DNA from: Pseudomonas sp. TH15
Lineage (GTDB): Bacteria > Pseudomonadota > Gammaproteobacteria > Pseudomonadales > Pseudomonadaceae
Reading direction: 5' to 3'
Length of the DNA: 64,000 nucleotides
NCBI RefSeq assembly: GCF_016651105.1
Contig: NZ_JAEKEL010000001.1
Location: forward strand, 2,098,001-2,162,000
Shown here: positions 16,804-25,413 of the stretch, one piece after another
Layout: each line of letters begins with the position of its first letter
Numbering within the stretch: position 1 is the stretch's first letter
The notes under the pieces: generated by a model
Database searches by the model: none
Seen by the model: the letters and a program-made list of their open reading frames with translations, nothing else
What the model was told of the DNA's origin: nothing
Program-made: the position numbers and the translations under genes

Positions 16804-17715
16804 ATGAATGAGTCTGTGCGCTTCGAAGATAAAGTCGTGATCATCACCGGCGCCGGTGGCGGCCTCGGTCGGGCGCATGCGCTGCTGTTCGCCAAACAGG
16901 GCGCCAAAGTGCTGGTCAACGACCTCGGCGGCTCGACTCAGGGTGAAGGTGCCAACGCATCGGCAGCGGACCGTGTGGTCGCTGAAATTCGCGAGGCGGG
17001 CGGCACGGCCGAGGCCAACCACGACTCCGTCACCGACGGCGACAAACTGGTGCAAAACGCCCTCGACGTGTTTGGCCGCGTCGACGTGGTGGTCAACAAC
17101 GCTGGCATCCTGCGGGACAAGACCTTCCACAAAATGGACGACGCCGACTGGGACCTGGTTTACCGCGTCCACGTCGAAGGCGCCTACAAAGTCACCCGCG
17201 CTGCCTGGCCGCATATGCGTGAGCAGAATTACGGTCGAGTGATTTTCACGGCTTCGACGTCAGGCATCTACGGCAACTTCGGCCAGTCCAACTACGGCAT
17301 GGCCAAACTCGGCCTCTACGGCCTGACCCGCACCCTGGCCATCGAAGGCCGCAAGAACAACATCCTGGTCAACGCCATCGCGCCAACCGGCGGCACCCGC
17401 ATGACCGAAGGCCTGATCCCGCCACAAGTGTTCGAACAACTCAAACCGGAACTGGTCAGCCCGTTGGTGGTGTACCTGGCCAGCGAGAATTGTCAGGAAA
17501 CATCGGGACTGTTTGAAGTGGGTGGCGGCTGGATGGGCAAGGTGCGTTGGGAACGCAGTTTGGGCGCCGGGTTTGATCCGCGGGTGGGGTTCTCGCCGGA
17601 AGATGTGGCGGCGCATTGGCAGCAGATTTGTGATTTCGAAGGGGCGGCGCATCCGAAGGATAATATTGAGGCGTTGAAGGAAATGATGGGGAATTTGCAA
17701 AAATATGCCCTCTAA
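16804..17715 (+). CDS. SDR-family dehydrogenase, MFE-2/17-beta-HSD4-like
   Basis: A 303-residue short-chain dehydrogenase. The NAD site is VVIITGAGGGLGRAHALLFAKQGAKVLVNDLGGS, then NNAGILRDKTFHKM. The catalytic Ser and YxxxK are in FTASTSGIYGNFGQSNYGMAKLGLYGLTRT. The long C-terminal part (SGLFEVGGGWMGKVRWERS) matches the 3-hydroxyacyl-CoA dehydrogenase domain of peroxisomal-type multifunctional enzyme 2, usually used in beta-oxidation of fatty or steroid side chains. It stands alone here, ending at a strong terminator. The exact acyl substrate cannot be read from the sequence. Confidence 0.88.
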   Translation: MNESVRFEDKVVIITGAGGGLGRAHALLFAKQGAKVLVNDLGGSTQGEGANASAADRVVAEIREAGGTAEANHDSVTDGDKLVQNALDVFGRVDVVVNNAGILRDKTFHKMDDADWDLVYRVHVEGAYKVTRAAWPHMREQNYGRVIFTASTSGIYGNFGQSNYGMAKLGLYGLTRTLAIEGRKNNILVNAIAPTGGTRMTEGLIPPQVFEQLKPELVSPLVVYLASENCQETSGLFEVGGGWMGKVRWERSLGAGFDPRVGFSPEDVAAHWQQICDFEGAAHPKDNIEALKEMMGNLQKYAL

Positions 17716-17720
17716 GTAAA

Positions 17721-17757
17721 AGGGCCATCAATCTTGGGATTGATGGCCCAATTTTTT
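17721..17757. terminator. bidirectional terminator
   Basis: GGGCCATCAAT-CTTGGG-ATTGATGGCCC hairpin followed by TTTTTT on the plus strand and by a TTTT run on the minus strand. It serves both the SDR gene and the small minus-strand ORF converging on it. Confidence 0.92.
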
Positions 17758-17857
17758 AGGAATATCTGTTTTCTGTCATGAATCTTGGAGCTTTCCAGTT
17801 TGGCCCTTTGATTGCTACAGGCCCTTTGCCGTCGGCCAATAGCTCGACGGTGCTCAT
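17756..17857 (-). CDS. 33-residue small ORF of unknown function
   Basis: This short frame encodes MSTVELLADGKG, then PVAIKGPNWKAPRF, then MTENRYS and a TAA stop. Support for it being real: an AAAGGAGG ribosome site 6 bases before the ATG, a stop located right at a bidirectional terminator, and a preceding frame (stop at 17871-17873) that ends 13 bases upstream, so translation could be coupled. There is no membrane segment. It has the size of a peptide precursor or a small regulatory protein, but no maturation enzyme lies nearby. Function unknown. Confidence 0.5.
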   Translation of the reverse strand: MSTVELLADGKGPVAIKGPNWKAPRFMTENRYS

Positions 17858-17870
17858 TGCTGGCCTCCTT

Positions 17871-18068
17871 TCAGAAGTTTTTTATAAAAAACTGCCTCCT
17901 GCTTATCTGCTGCTGCAATTTCGCTTCGTGAACGGCTCGGTACGAAGCCGCCCAAGCCTGCATAGCAATCCCTCGCGCATTGACTGAGCTATCGATGCTC
18001 TTCGCTTTTTGAAAATAAGCATCAAAGTCTTTATTGAGTGGGCTGTCTCCAAAGAACTGGTTGGACAG
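17871..18068 (-). pseudogene. open frame without standard start, possible gene remnant
   Basis: After a TGA the frame is open for 66 codons and reads like protein: LSNQFFGDSPLNKDFDAYF, then QKAKSIDSSVNARGIAMQ, AWAASYRAVHEAKLQQQ and ISRRQFFIKNF. It has no ATG, GTG or TTG near its beginning, only a CTG at 18068, and the next ATG is internal. Codon use is more AT-rich than the neighbours. It may be the surviving 3' end of a lost gene, a CTG-started gene, or coincidence. It lies directly before the 33-residue ORF. Confidence 0.35.
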
Positions 18069-18110
18069 TACAGTTCACGCAGGACGGAGCAGTGACTTTT
18101 CCCGAGGCAT

Positions 18111-18138
18111 AAAAAAGGCCGCTGCAAACGCAGCGGCC
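18111..18138 (-). terminator. intrinsic terminator of a candidate minus-strand small RNA
   Basis: On the minus strand GGCCGCTGC-GTTT-GCAGCGGCC is followed by TTTTTTAT. No credible minus-strand gene ends here; the only long frame (18031-18459) reads through the hairpin and has no coding character. A small RNA beginning somewhere in 18200-18400 is the simplest reading. The rest of 17858-18560 holds no other gene I can support. Confidence 0.6.
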
Positions 18139-18345
18139 AAAGTAAGACGTTTGATCAAGGAGCAATAAATCAACGTCAGTGAACACGGGGTGATGAGTCG
18201 AAGAACGCTTCAATCCATCTGAGATCTTCGCGAATGACGTGGGCTGATCACAGGCCTTCGCTTCGTGCTTTGCGCCGGTTTCCCGTGAAAGCCCGGCAAG
18301 AATAAGGCCTTGAGCCCAAAGGAAAAATAGCGAATCCGGACATGC

Positions 18346-18368
18346 ACTGTTACGGGGCATGTAACAGT
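18346..18368. promoter_or_regulatory. perfect inverted repeat ACTGTTAC-N7-GTAACAGT
   Basis: Two perfect 8-bp arms around GGGGCAT, about 190 bp before the DUF1302 gene and upstream of the candidate minus-strand RNA. No T tract follows, so an operator is likelier than a terminator. The binding protein is unknown. Confidence 0.45.
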
Positions 18369-18560
18369 CAAGATGGCTCGCTGAGCACCATGCGCTGCAC
18401 TGATGATCCGCCATCCAGCTGACGCATGGCCCGCGCAAAGCCCCGTCCAGTGCGGGCATTCATCCTTTCGAGCGACAACGCGAATACCTCCTTGGTGCGC
18501 TTATCGTCCTGTGTCGGCGGCAGTAGGGTGAGGCCTTCTGTCACTCACCGGGGAAGACGC

Positions 18561-20354
18561 ATGACAACAAAAACAATGCGCGCCATCTTCACACCGCAGG
18601 CGCTGACTGCCGCGGTGGCTCTGGGTTGCTGTGCCCAGGCGCACGCGGTTTCGTTCAACATCGGCGAAATCGAAGGCACGTTCGACTCCTCGCTGTCGGT
18701 CGGTGCGAGTTGGGGGATGCGCGATGCCGACAAGTCGCTGGTCGGCACGGTCAACGGTGGTACCGGGCAATCCTCGACCGGTGATGACGGGCGCTTGAAT
18801 TTCAAGAAGGGCGAGACCTTCTCGAAAATCTTCAAAGGCATTCACGACCTTGAGCTGAAGTACGGCGACACCGGGGTGTTCGTGCGTGGCAAGTATTGGT
18901 ACGACTTCGAACTCAAGGACGAAGACCGCGAGTTCAAGCAGATCAGCGACAGCGGCCGCAAGGAGGGCGCCAAGTCTTCCGGCGCGCAGATTCTCGACGC
19001 ATTCGTCTATCACAATTACTCCATCGCCGACCTGCCGGGCACCGTGCGTGCCGGTAAACAAGTGGTGAGCTGGGGCGAAAGTACCTTCATCGGCAACTCG
19101 ATCAACAGCATCAATCCGATCGACGTCTCGGCGTTTCGCCGGCCCGGCGCGGAGATCAAGGAAGGCCTGATTCCGGTGAACATGTTGTTCGGTTCCCAGA
19201 GCCTCACCGACAAGCTGTCGGTGGAAGGTTTCTATCAACTGGAATGGGACCAGACCGTTCTCGACAACTGTGGCACGTTCTTCGGCGTCGACGTCGCGGC
19301 CGACGGTTGCAACAACAATTACACCGTCGGCAGCCCGGCGATTGCGCCGTTTGTACCGCTGACCCAGGCCTTTGGCCAAGGCATTGAAGTGACCCGTGAA
19401 GGCGTCGTGGTACCTCGCGGTGGTGACCGCGATGCGCGCGACTCCGGGCAGTGGGGCACGGCGCTGCGCTGGCTCGGCGACGACACCGAATACGGCCTCT
19501 ATTTCATGAACTACCACAGTCGCACGCCAACCGTGGGCACCACCACTGCCGGGCTTTCGACGCTGGCGGCATTGCCGGGGATGGTCGGCATTGCCAACGG
19601 TCTGGCGCCAGGCAGCGGCGCGGGGCTGGCGCAGAGCGTGATGCTCGGGCGCGGCCAGTATTACCTCGAATACCCGGAAGACATTCGCCTGTACGGCGCG
19701 AGTTTCTCCACCACGCTGCCCACCGGCACCGCGTGGACTGGCGAGATCAGCTACCGGCCCAATGCTCCGGTGCAGGTCAACACCAACGACCTGACGCTGG
19801 CGCTGCTCAACCCGATTGCCGGCGGCGCAGCGTCGCCACTGTCGACCGCGCCGGGTGCGGACAACAAAGGCTATCGCCGTAAAGAAGTGACGCAAGTGCA
19901 GAGCACGCTGACGCACTTCTTCGATCAAGTCCTGGGCGCCGAGCGACTGACCGTGGTCGGTGAAGCCGCGGTGGTTCACGTCGGCGGTCTGGAGCCGCGC
20001 AGTCAGCTGCGTTATGGCCGTGACTCGGTATACGGCCAGTACGGTTTTGGGGGCGACACCGATGGTTTTGTCACCTCGACGTCCTGGGGCTACCGCGCCC
20101 GGGCGATCCTCGATTACGCCAACGTGATTGGCGGGGTCAACTTCAAACCCAACCTGTCGTGGTCGCATGACGTCGCCGGTTACGGGCCCAACGGCCTGTT
20201 CAACGAAGGCGCGAAAGCGATCAGCGTTGGCGTCGATGCCGATTACCGCAACACCTATACCGCGAGCCTCAGTTACACCGACTTTTTCGGTGGCGACTAC
20301 AACGTCCTCGAAGACCGTGACTTCGTCGCTCTGAGCTTCGGCGTGAACTTCTGA
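18561..20354 (+). CDS. DUF1302 outer-membrane protein
   Basis: A 597-residue exported protein. A signal peptide runs to about residue 30 (LTAAVALGCCAQAHA-VSFN), then a beta-rich DUF1302 domain starts with GEIEGTFDSSLSVGASWGMRDAD and ends in FGVNF with the C-terminal aromatic residue of outer-membrane barrels. The start ATG at 18561 follows GGGGAAGA; the open frame extends to 18426 but the signal peptide fixes this start. It is followed 14 bp later by a DUF1329 gene, the usual partner. In pseudomonads such pairs are linked to uptake or export of hydrophobic compounds such as esters and fatty acids. That role is inferred. Confidence 0.88.
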   Translation: MTTKTMRAIFTPQALTAAVALGCCAQAHAVSFNIGEIEGTFDSSLSVGASWGMRDADKSLVGTVNGGTGQSSTGDDGRLNFKKGETFSKIFKGIHDLELKYGDTGVFVRGKYWYDFELKDEDREFKQISDSGRKEGAKSSGAQILDAFVYHNYSIADLPGTVRAGKQVVSWGESTFIGNSINSINPIDVSAFRRPGAEIKEGLIPVNMLFGSQSLTDKLSVEGFYQLEWDQTVLDNCGTFFGVDVAADGCNNNYTVGSPAIAPFVPLTQAFGQGIEVTREGVVVPRGGDRDARDSGQWGTALRWLGDDTEYGLYFMNYHSRTPTVGTTTAGLSTLAALPGMVGIANGLAPGSGAGLAQSVMLGRGQYYLEYPEDIRLYGASFSTTLPTGTAWTGEISYRPNAPVQVNTNDLTLALLNPIAGGAASPLSTAPGADNKGYRRKEVTQVQSTLTHFFDQVLGAERLTVVGEAAVVHVGGLEPRSQLRYGRDSVYGQYGFGGDTDGFVTSTSWGYRARAILDYANVIGGVNFKPNLSWSHDVAGYGPNGLFNEGAKAISVGVDADYRNTYTASLSYTDFFGGDYNVLEDRDFVALSFGVNF

Positions 20355-20368
20355 TCTGCCCGAGAAGG

Positions 20369-21745
20369 ATGAATGCAATGCGCAAAATGATTCTGCAATG
20401 CGGTGTGCTGGCCCTGAGTCTGCTGGCGGCCAACGTAATGGCCGCGGTGTCGCCGGATGAGGCAAACAAACTCGGCACCAGCCTTACGCCGCTCGGCGCC
20501 GAGAAGGCCGGCAACGCCGATGGCTCGATTCCAGCGTGGACCGGCGGCATCCCGAAAAACGCCGGGGCGGTCGACAGCAAAGGCTTCCTCGCCGATCCGT
20601 TCGCCAATGAAAAGCCGCTGTTCACCATCACCGCGGCCAACGTCGACAAGTACAAGGACAAGCTCTCGGAGGGCCAGGTGGCGATGTTCAAGCGCTACCC
20701 GGAAACCTACAAGATTCCGGTCTACCCGACTCATCGAACCGTCGCCGTGCCAGCGGAAATCTACGAGTCGGCCAAGCGCAGCGCCCTCAACGTGACCACG
20801 ATCAACGATGGTAACGGCCTGGCCAATTTCACCGGCAATCGCTACTACGCGTTCCCGATCCCCAAGAATGGCGTTGAAGTGTTGTGGAACCACATCACCC
20901 GTTATCACGGCGGTAACGTCAAACGGATCATCACTCAGGTCACACCGCAGACCAACGGCAGCTACACGCCGATCCGCTTCGAAGAAGAGATCGCCGTGCC
21001 GCAACTGATGAAGGATCTTGACCCGCAACAGGCTGCCAACGTGCTGACCTTCTTCAAGCAGTCGGTGACCGCGCCAGCACGACTGGCCGGTAACGTGCTG
21101 CTGGTTCACGAAACCCTCGACCAGGTGAAGGAACCACGTCTGGCGTGGATCTACAACGCCGGTCAGCGCCGCGTACGTCGGGCACCGCAAGTGGCCTATG
21201 ACGGCCCGGGCACGGCGGCCGATGGCCTGCGCACCTCGGACAACTTCGACATGTTCTCCGGGGCTCCGGATCGCTACGACTGGAAACTGGTCGGCAAGAA
21301 GGAAATGTACATTCCCTACAACAGCTACAAACTCGACTCGCCGAAGCTCAAGTACGACGACATCATCAAGGCCGGGCACATCAATCAGGATCTGACGCGC
21401 TACGAACTGCATCGCGTCTGGGAAGTGATCGGCACGGTCAAACCGAGCGAGCGGCACATCTACGCCAAGCGCCACATGTACATCGACGAAGACAGCTGGC
21501 AGGTGGCACTGGTCGACCATTACGACGGTCGCGGGCAACTGTGGCGCGTCGCCGAAGGTCACGCGCAGTATTACTACGATCATCAGGCACAGGCCTACAC
21601 CCTCGAAGCGCTCTACGACATCATTGCCGGTCGCTACATTGCGTTGGGGATGAAGAACGAAGAGAAGCACAGCTTCGAGTTCGGCTTTGAAGCCAAGGCG
21701 GCCGACTACACCCCATCGGCCTTGCGCGCCGAGGGCGTGCGGTAA
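20369..21745 (+). CDS. DUF1329 periplasmic lipoprotein-sorting-like protein
   Basis: A 458-residue exported protein of the DUF1329 family (LolA/LolB-like fold). A signal peptide covers residues 1-25 (MILQCGVLALSLLAANVMA-AVSPDEA). Typical blocks are TPLGAEKAGNADGSIPAWTGG, the NAGQRRVRRAPQVAYDGPG stretch, and the C-terminal LEALYDIIAGRYIALGMKNEE. AGAAGGA precedes the ATG. It is the second gene of the DUF1302-DUF1329 pair and ends at an intrinsic terminator. The proposed role is to shuttle lipids or hydrophobic substrates across the periplasm to the outer-membrane partner. Confidence 0.9.
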   Translation: MNAMRKMILQCGVLALSLLAANVMAAVSPDEANKLGTSLTPLGAEKAGNADGSIPAWTGGIPKNAGAVDSKGFLADPFANEKPLFTITAANVDKYKDKLSEGQVAMFKRYPETYKIPVYPTHRTVAVPAEIYESAKRSALNVTTINDGNGLANFTGNRYYAFPIPKNGVEVLWNHITRYHGGNVKRIITQVTPQTNGSYTPIRFEEEIAVPQLMKDLDPQQAANVLTFFKQSVTAPARLAGNVLLVHETLDQVKEPRLAWIYNAGQRRVRRAPQVAYDGPGTAADGLRTSDNFDMFSGAPDRYDWKLVGKKEMYIPYNSYKLDSPKLKYDDIIKAGHINQDLTRYELHRVWEVIGTVKPSERHIYAKRHMYIDEDSWQVALVDHYDGRGQLWRVAEGHAQYYYDHQAQAYTLEALYDIIAGRYIALGMKNEEKHSFEFGFEAKAADYTPSALRAEGVR

Positions 21746-21770
21746 CGGTCTGGATTCATTGGCGAAACAC

Positions 21771-21796
21771 AAGGCGACCACCCGGTCGCCTTTTTT
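21771..21796 (+). terminator. terminator after DUF1329
   Basis: AAGGCGACC-ACCC-GGTCGCCTT hairpin continuing into TTTTT, about 25 bp after the DUF1329 stop codon. Confidence 0.92.
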
Positions 21797-21884
21797 ATGG
21801 GCGTTAATCAGCGTGCTGAATACTCGTCAACAAGGTGCCTGCAGAGGGCTAGGGTGAGTGCACAACGATAAAAAGGCTCACTCG

Positions 21885-24446
21885 ATGACCGCCATGACGC
21901 CGTGCCTGGATCGCCGCGGATTTCTCCCCAGGCTTTCTTCCCATCATCAGCCGCGTGCGCGTTTAAGCGAGCCGTTGCTTGAATCCTCTGCGCGGGTGCG
22001 TCTGGTGTGTGCGCCTGCCGGCAGCGGCAAAAGTGCCTTGCTCACTGAATGCCTGTTTCAGGCGCCGCCGGCGTGCGGGGTGTTGTGGTTGCCGCTGGCC
22101 GGCGCTGCGTTCAGTCCCGATGAACTCCGCCAACGTCTGGCGCAGACGCTGGGGGTGGTCGAGCGTGTTGATGAGGCGCAGTTGGCCGCGGTGCTGGCGC
22201 GCTGGTCTGAGCCGACCTGGTTGTTTATCGACGATTACTGCCGCTTGCCGGATGCGGCGCTGGACGCTCTGCTCGACCGTCTGCTTGCCATCAGCAGTCC
22301 GGCACTCACCTGGTGGATCGGTACTCGCCGACGTCCACAATGCAACTGGCCGCGTCTGCTGCTCGATGATGAATTGTATGAATGCGAGAGTGCGACGCTG
22401 GCCCTCACCCAAGACGAGATCGCCTGCTCCTTGCAGCATTTGTCGCCGGAGCAGGCTGCCAGTGTCGCTGCGCGCATTGTCCAGCGCACGGGTGGCTGGT
22501 GCGCCGGTGTGCGTATGGCGCTTCTGCAAAAGTGCGATTGGTCGCAAGGTCTTCAGCCGCAGCAACGGGTCGACAAGTTGCTGGATTATCTGCAACACGA
22601 ACTCTTCAGCAGTCTGACGCCGGAGCTGGCCGAGGTCTGGCGGGTGCTCGCACATTTGCCGCGTTTCAACGACGAATTATGTGAGCACTTGTTTGGTGCC
22701 GGGGAGGGCGCGCAGCACCTGCGCACGCTGCAAATGCTTGGCTGCTTCATCGAACCGTGGCATGAATCGGCTGAATGGCAGCAGGTGTTTGCGCCACTCT
22801 CGCAAGTCATGCGCGACGCGCAGTGGCCGGCGGGGCGCTCCTGGCATCGTCGCGCCTGTCAATTCTTTACGGTCGGCAAAGATTGGCGCTCGGCGTTTGA
22901 ACAGGCCCTGCTTGCCGAGGAATTCGAAGTGGCGGTCAGTCTGTTGCAACACTTCAGCTTCGAGCAGCTCTTCGAAGACCAGACCGTGGTTCTGTTGCTG
23001 CACTTGCATGAGCATCAAGGGGAAGAGTTGACCCTCAGCTCGCCGCAACTGGTCGGGTTGTTTACCGCAGCACTGTTGTTTGCCGGGCGGTTTGCACAGG
23101 CGGCGCAGTGCATCGCGCATCTGGCGCGTTTCATGCCACAACCGTCGGCGTCACTTGAGCGGCAACTGATTGCGCGCTGGCAGGCGCAACAGGGCTGGCT
23201 GTTGCATTTGCAGGGGCGGATGCAACCTGCGCGTGAACATTTTCAGCAGGCATTGGCTGAGCTCGCTCCCGAGGCGTGGCCGACTCGACTGTTGTGCCTG
23301 TCGGGGCTGACGCAACAGGCGTTGCTCAGAGGCGAGCTGGACGTTGCGCAAGCGCTCAATCGGCAAGCGCTGTGCCAGGCGCGCGCACAGGATTCGCTGG
23401 TGTTCGAAGGCCTGCTTGAACTCGACCATGCGCAGTTGCTCGAACAGCGAGGCGCGTCTGGTCGTGCCGAGGCATTGTTGAGCAATATGGGTGCGTTGCT
23501 GCGCGAGCAACCTTGCCGGCTTACGCCTTTGCATGGACGAATCGCCCTGCTGCGTGGGCGTTTGGCGTTGAATCAAGGGCAGGATGAACGTGCGTCGCAA
23601 CTGTTTCAAAGCGGCTTGAATGATTGTCTGCGCAGCCATGATAAACGTGTGTTGTATGGCTACCTTGGGCAGGCGCAGTTGGCGGCCAATCGGCGTGACT
23701 TTGAACTGGCATTCAATCGGCTCCGAGCGGCAGAGCGCTTGATGCAGCAGCGGCAGATTCCGGACACTGTTTACCGTGGCGTCCTGTTGCAGATAAGCAG
23801 CCACTTCTGGTTGCAGCAAGACCGTCGAGAGCTTGCCGGTGAAACGCTTGGCCGGGTGGTGCGCCATTATCGAGGGCCGCAAGGCCTGCAAGCGCCTCCT
23901 GCGACCGTATTGTTGATCTCACGAATTGAATATCTGTTAATACTCGCTAACGCAAAAGATCCGCAAATGATCAACACCGCTCTGGCGCAGTTGCAGCAGA
24001 TGGTCAGCCTGGCAGAAGCCCGCGCAATGAACGCTTTGCAGACGGAATTGCAATTGGCAATAGCCGAGCTGCTGTGGCTTGAAGGTCGCAAGGATGAGGC
24101 CGATAACGCCTTGCAAAAAGGCTTAGGGCTGGTCGCGAGCTTTCAGTGCCAACAGGCATTGCGAGAGCTGAGCTTGCGCAGGGGCGCGATGTTGCAGGCG
24201 TCGTCAGTAGGCTCAAATGGCCAAGAGTCATTTGCCGATTCGGCGAGCCTGCCTGTGTTGAGTCAGCGTGAACTGGAAGTTTTAAGACGGATTGCACTCG
24301 GCTATTCAAATCAACAGATTGCCGATGAAATGTTTATCTCGTTGCATACAGTAAAGACTCACGCCCGGCGCATTCACGTGAAACTGGGCGTAGAGCGCCG
24401 AACCCAGGCTGTCGCGAAGGCAAAACTATCAGGGCTGCTAAGTTAG
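21885..24446 (+). CDS. LuxR-family MalT-like transcriptional regulator
   Basis: An 853-residue STAND-type regulator. The nucleotide-binding P-loop is VCAPAGSGKSALLTEC at about residues 42-57, with the Walker B region WLFIDDYCRLPDAALD. The middle (about 380-760) is made of helical TPR-like repeats that bind an inducer. The C-terminus carries the LuxR helix-turn-helix: LSQRELEVLRRIALGYSNQQIADEMFISLHTVKTHARRIHVKLGV. The start MTAMTP at 21885 follows AAAAGG; a GTG at 21858 in frame is an alternative. Genes of this type sit beside DUF1302/DUF1329 pairs, so it is the likely activator of 18561-21745. Confidence 0.88.
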   Translation: MTAMTPCLDRRGFLPRLSSHHQPRARLSEPLLESSARVRLVCAPAGSGKSALLTECLFQAPPACGVLWLPLAGAAFSPDELRQRLAQTLGVVERVDEAQLAAVLARWSEPTWLFIDDYCRLPDAALDALLDRLLAISSPALTWWIGTRRRPQCNWPRLLLDDELYECESATLALTQDEIACSLQHLSPEQAASVAARIVQRTGGWCAGVRMALLQKCDWSQGLQPQQRVDKLLDYLQHELFSSLTPELAEVWRVLAHLPRFNDELCEHLFGAGEGAQHLRTLQMLGCFIEPWHESAEWQQVFAPLSQVMRDAQWPAGRSWHRRACQFFTVGKDWRSAFEQALLAEEFEVAVSLLQHFSFEQLFEDQTVVLLLHLHEHQGEELTLSSPQLVGLFTAALLFAGRFAQAAQCIAHLARFMPQPSASLERQLIARWQAQQGWLLHLQGRMQPAREHFQQALAELAPEAWPTRLLCLSGLTQQALLRGELDVAQALNRQALCQARAQDSLVFEGLLELDHAQLLEQRGASGRAEALLSNMGALLREQPCRLTPLHGRIALLRGRLALNQGQDERASQLFQSGLNDCLRSHDKRVLYGYLGQAQLAANRRDFELAFNRLRAAERLMQQRQIPDTVYRGVLLQISSHFWLQQDRRELAGETLGRVVRHYRGPQGLQAPPATVLLISRIEYLLILANAKDPQMINTALAQLQQMVSLAEARAMNALQTELQLAIAELLWLEGRKDEADNALQKGLGLVASFQCQQALRELSLRRGAMLQASSVGSNGQESFADSASLPVLSQRELEVLRRIALGYSNQQIADEMFISLHTVKTHARRIHVKLGVERRTQAVAKAKLSGLLS

Positions 24447-24459
24447 TGCTGTCGTGTTT

Positions 24460-25248
24460 TCAAGGGCGGGAACTTTCAAAACCCATCCGCCAGCTCACGG
24501 CCCGGGTCGCCGCCAGCAACCGCTGCGCCGCCGGGCCATCTTCATCTGCGTGGAACAGCGAAGTCGGACCAACGATGGTCAATACCGCTGCCACGTTGCC
24601 GACTGCATTAAAGACCGGGGCGGACAACGCGTCCACGCCGGGCATCAGCAAGCCATGAACATGGTGCAAGCCTCGTTCGCGGATCTGCTCGCACAAGGTC
24701 GCATAGACCTGATCGTCAGCCAAAGCATGCGCCGCGCTGGCCTGGATTTCCCGCTCGCGCAATTCCACGGTTTCCCGATTCGGCAAAAAGGCACTGAACA
24801 CCAGCCCTGTCGAAGAACTCAGCAGTGGTAGCACCGACCCCAGTTGCGTCACCACCGTCACTGCGCGCACCGCCGGTTCGATGTGCACCACGGTCGCGCC
24901 CTGATTGCCCCACACCGCCAGAAAGCAGGTTTCGTTCAAGTCATCGCGCAACTCGGCCAGGGGCAGGGCGGCGACTTTCAGCACGTCCATGCTGTTGAGT
25001 GCAGCGAGGCCCACGCGCAGGGCTTCACGGCCGAGGCCGTAGTGGTTGGTGGTGGTGTTCTGTTCGGCAAAGCCGCTGGCGATCAGCGCCTGCAAATAGC
25101 GGTGAACCTTGCTCGCCGGCATCTGCACGTGTTCGGCCAGGCGCGACAACGAGGTCGAGGGTGACAGTTCGGCCAAGGCCTTGAGGATGTCGGTGCCGAC
25201 CTCGGCCGAGCGGACCTTTTGTTTATCGTTGTTGCGCGGCTTTTCCAT
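24460..25248 (-). CDS. hmgR: IclR-family repressor of homogentisate catabolism
   Basis: A 262-residue IclR regulator. The winged helix is at residues 15-75 (DILKALAELSPSTSLSRLAEHVQMPASKVHRYLQALIASGFAEQ), and the effector-binding GAF-like domain follows (GATVVHIEPAVRAVTVVTQLGSVLPLLSSSTGLVFSAFL). It diverges from hmgA and is separated from it by 165 bp holding an ATTACG/CGTAAT operator. This is the arrangement of P. putida HmgR, which represses hmgABC and is released by homogentisate. Its end abuts the convergent LuxR gene within 14 bp. Confidence 0.88.
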   Translation of the reverse strand: MEKPRNNDKQKVRSAEVGTDILKALAELSPSTSLSRLAEHVQMPASKVHRYLQALIASGFAEQNTTTNHYGLGREALRVGLAALNSMDVLKVAALPLAELRDDLNETCFLAVWGNQGATVVHIEPAVRAVTVVTQLGSVLPLLSSSTGLVFSAFLPNRETVELREREIQASAAHALADDQVYATLCEQIRERGLHHVHGLLMPGVDALSAPVFNAVGNVAAVLTIVGPTSLFHADEDGPAAQRLLAATRAVSWRMGFESSRP

Positions 25249-25309
25249 GGAGGCGGTGTGATCCCGGGACGAATGGGCGTCTTTATAGCTTGACGGTCAA
25301 TACCAATCA

Positions 25310-25336
25310 AATTACGTTAAGCGTAATTGGATTACG
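25310..25336. promoter_or_regulatory. probable HmgR operator with three ATTACG half-sites
   Basis: AATTACG-TTAAG-CGTAATT (25310-25328) is a perfect dyad, and another ATTACG follows at 25331-25336. It lies between hmgR and hmgA, the expected place for the palindromic operator of this regulator. Confidence 0.7.
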
Positions 25337-25413
25337 ATAAAAATAACCCGGGCGTGCCAAGACCTCTGCAACAGAGCGACAGGCCATTGCCTACTCCCTG
25401 TTCAGGAGGCTCC

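Noticed and set aside
18031..18459. 142-codon minus-strand frame
   Set aside because: Cysteine- and serine-rich random-looking sequence that crosses a strong terminator hairpin; a small RNA explains the region better.
18501..20465. 654-codon frame antisense to the DUF1302 gene
   Set aside because: The plus-strand protein has a signal peptide and family motifs; the antisense frame has neither.
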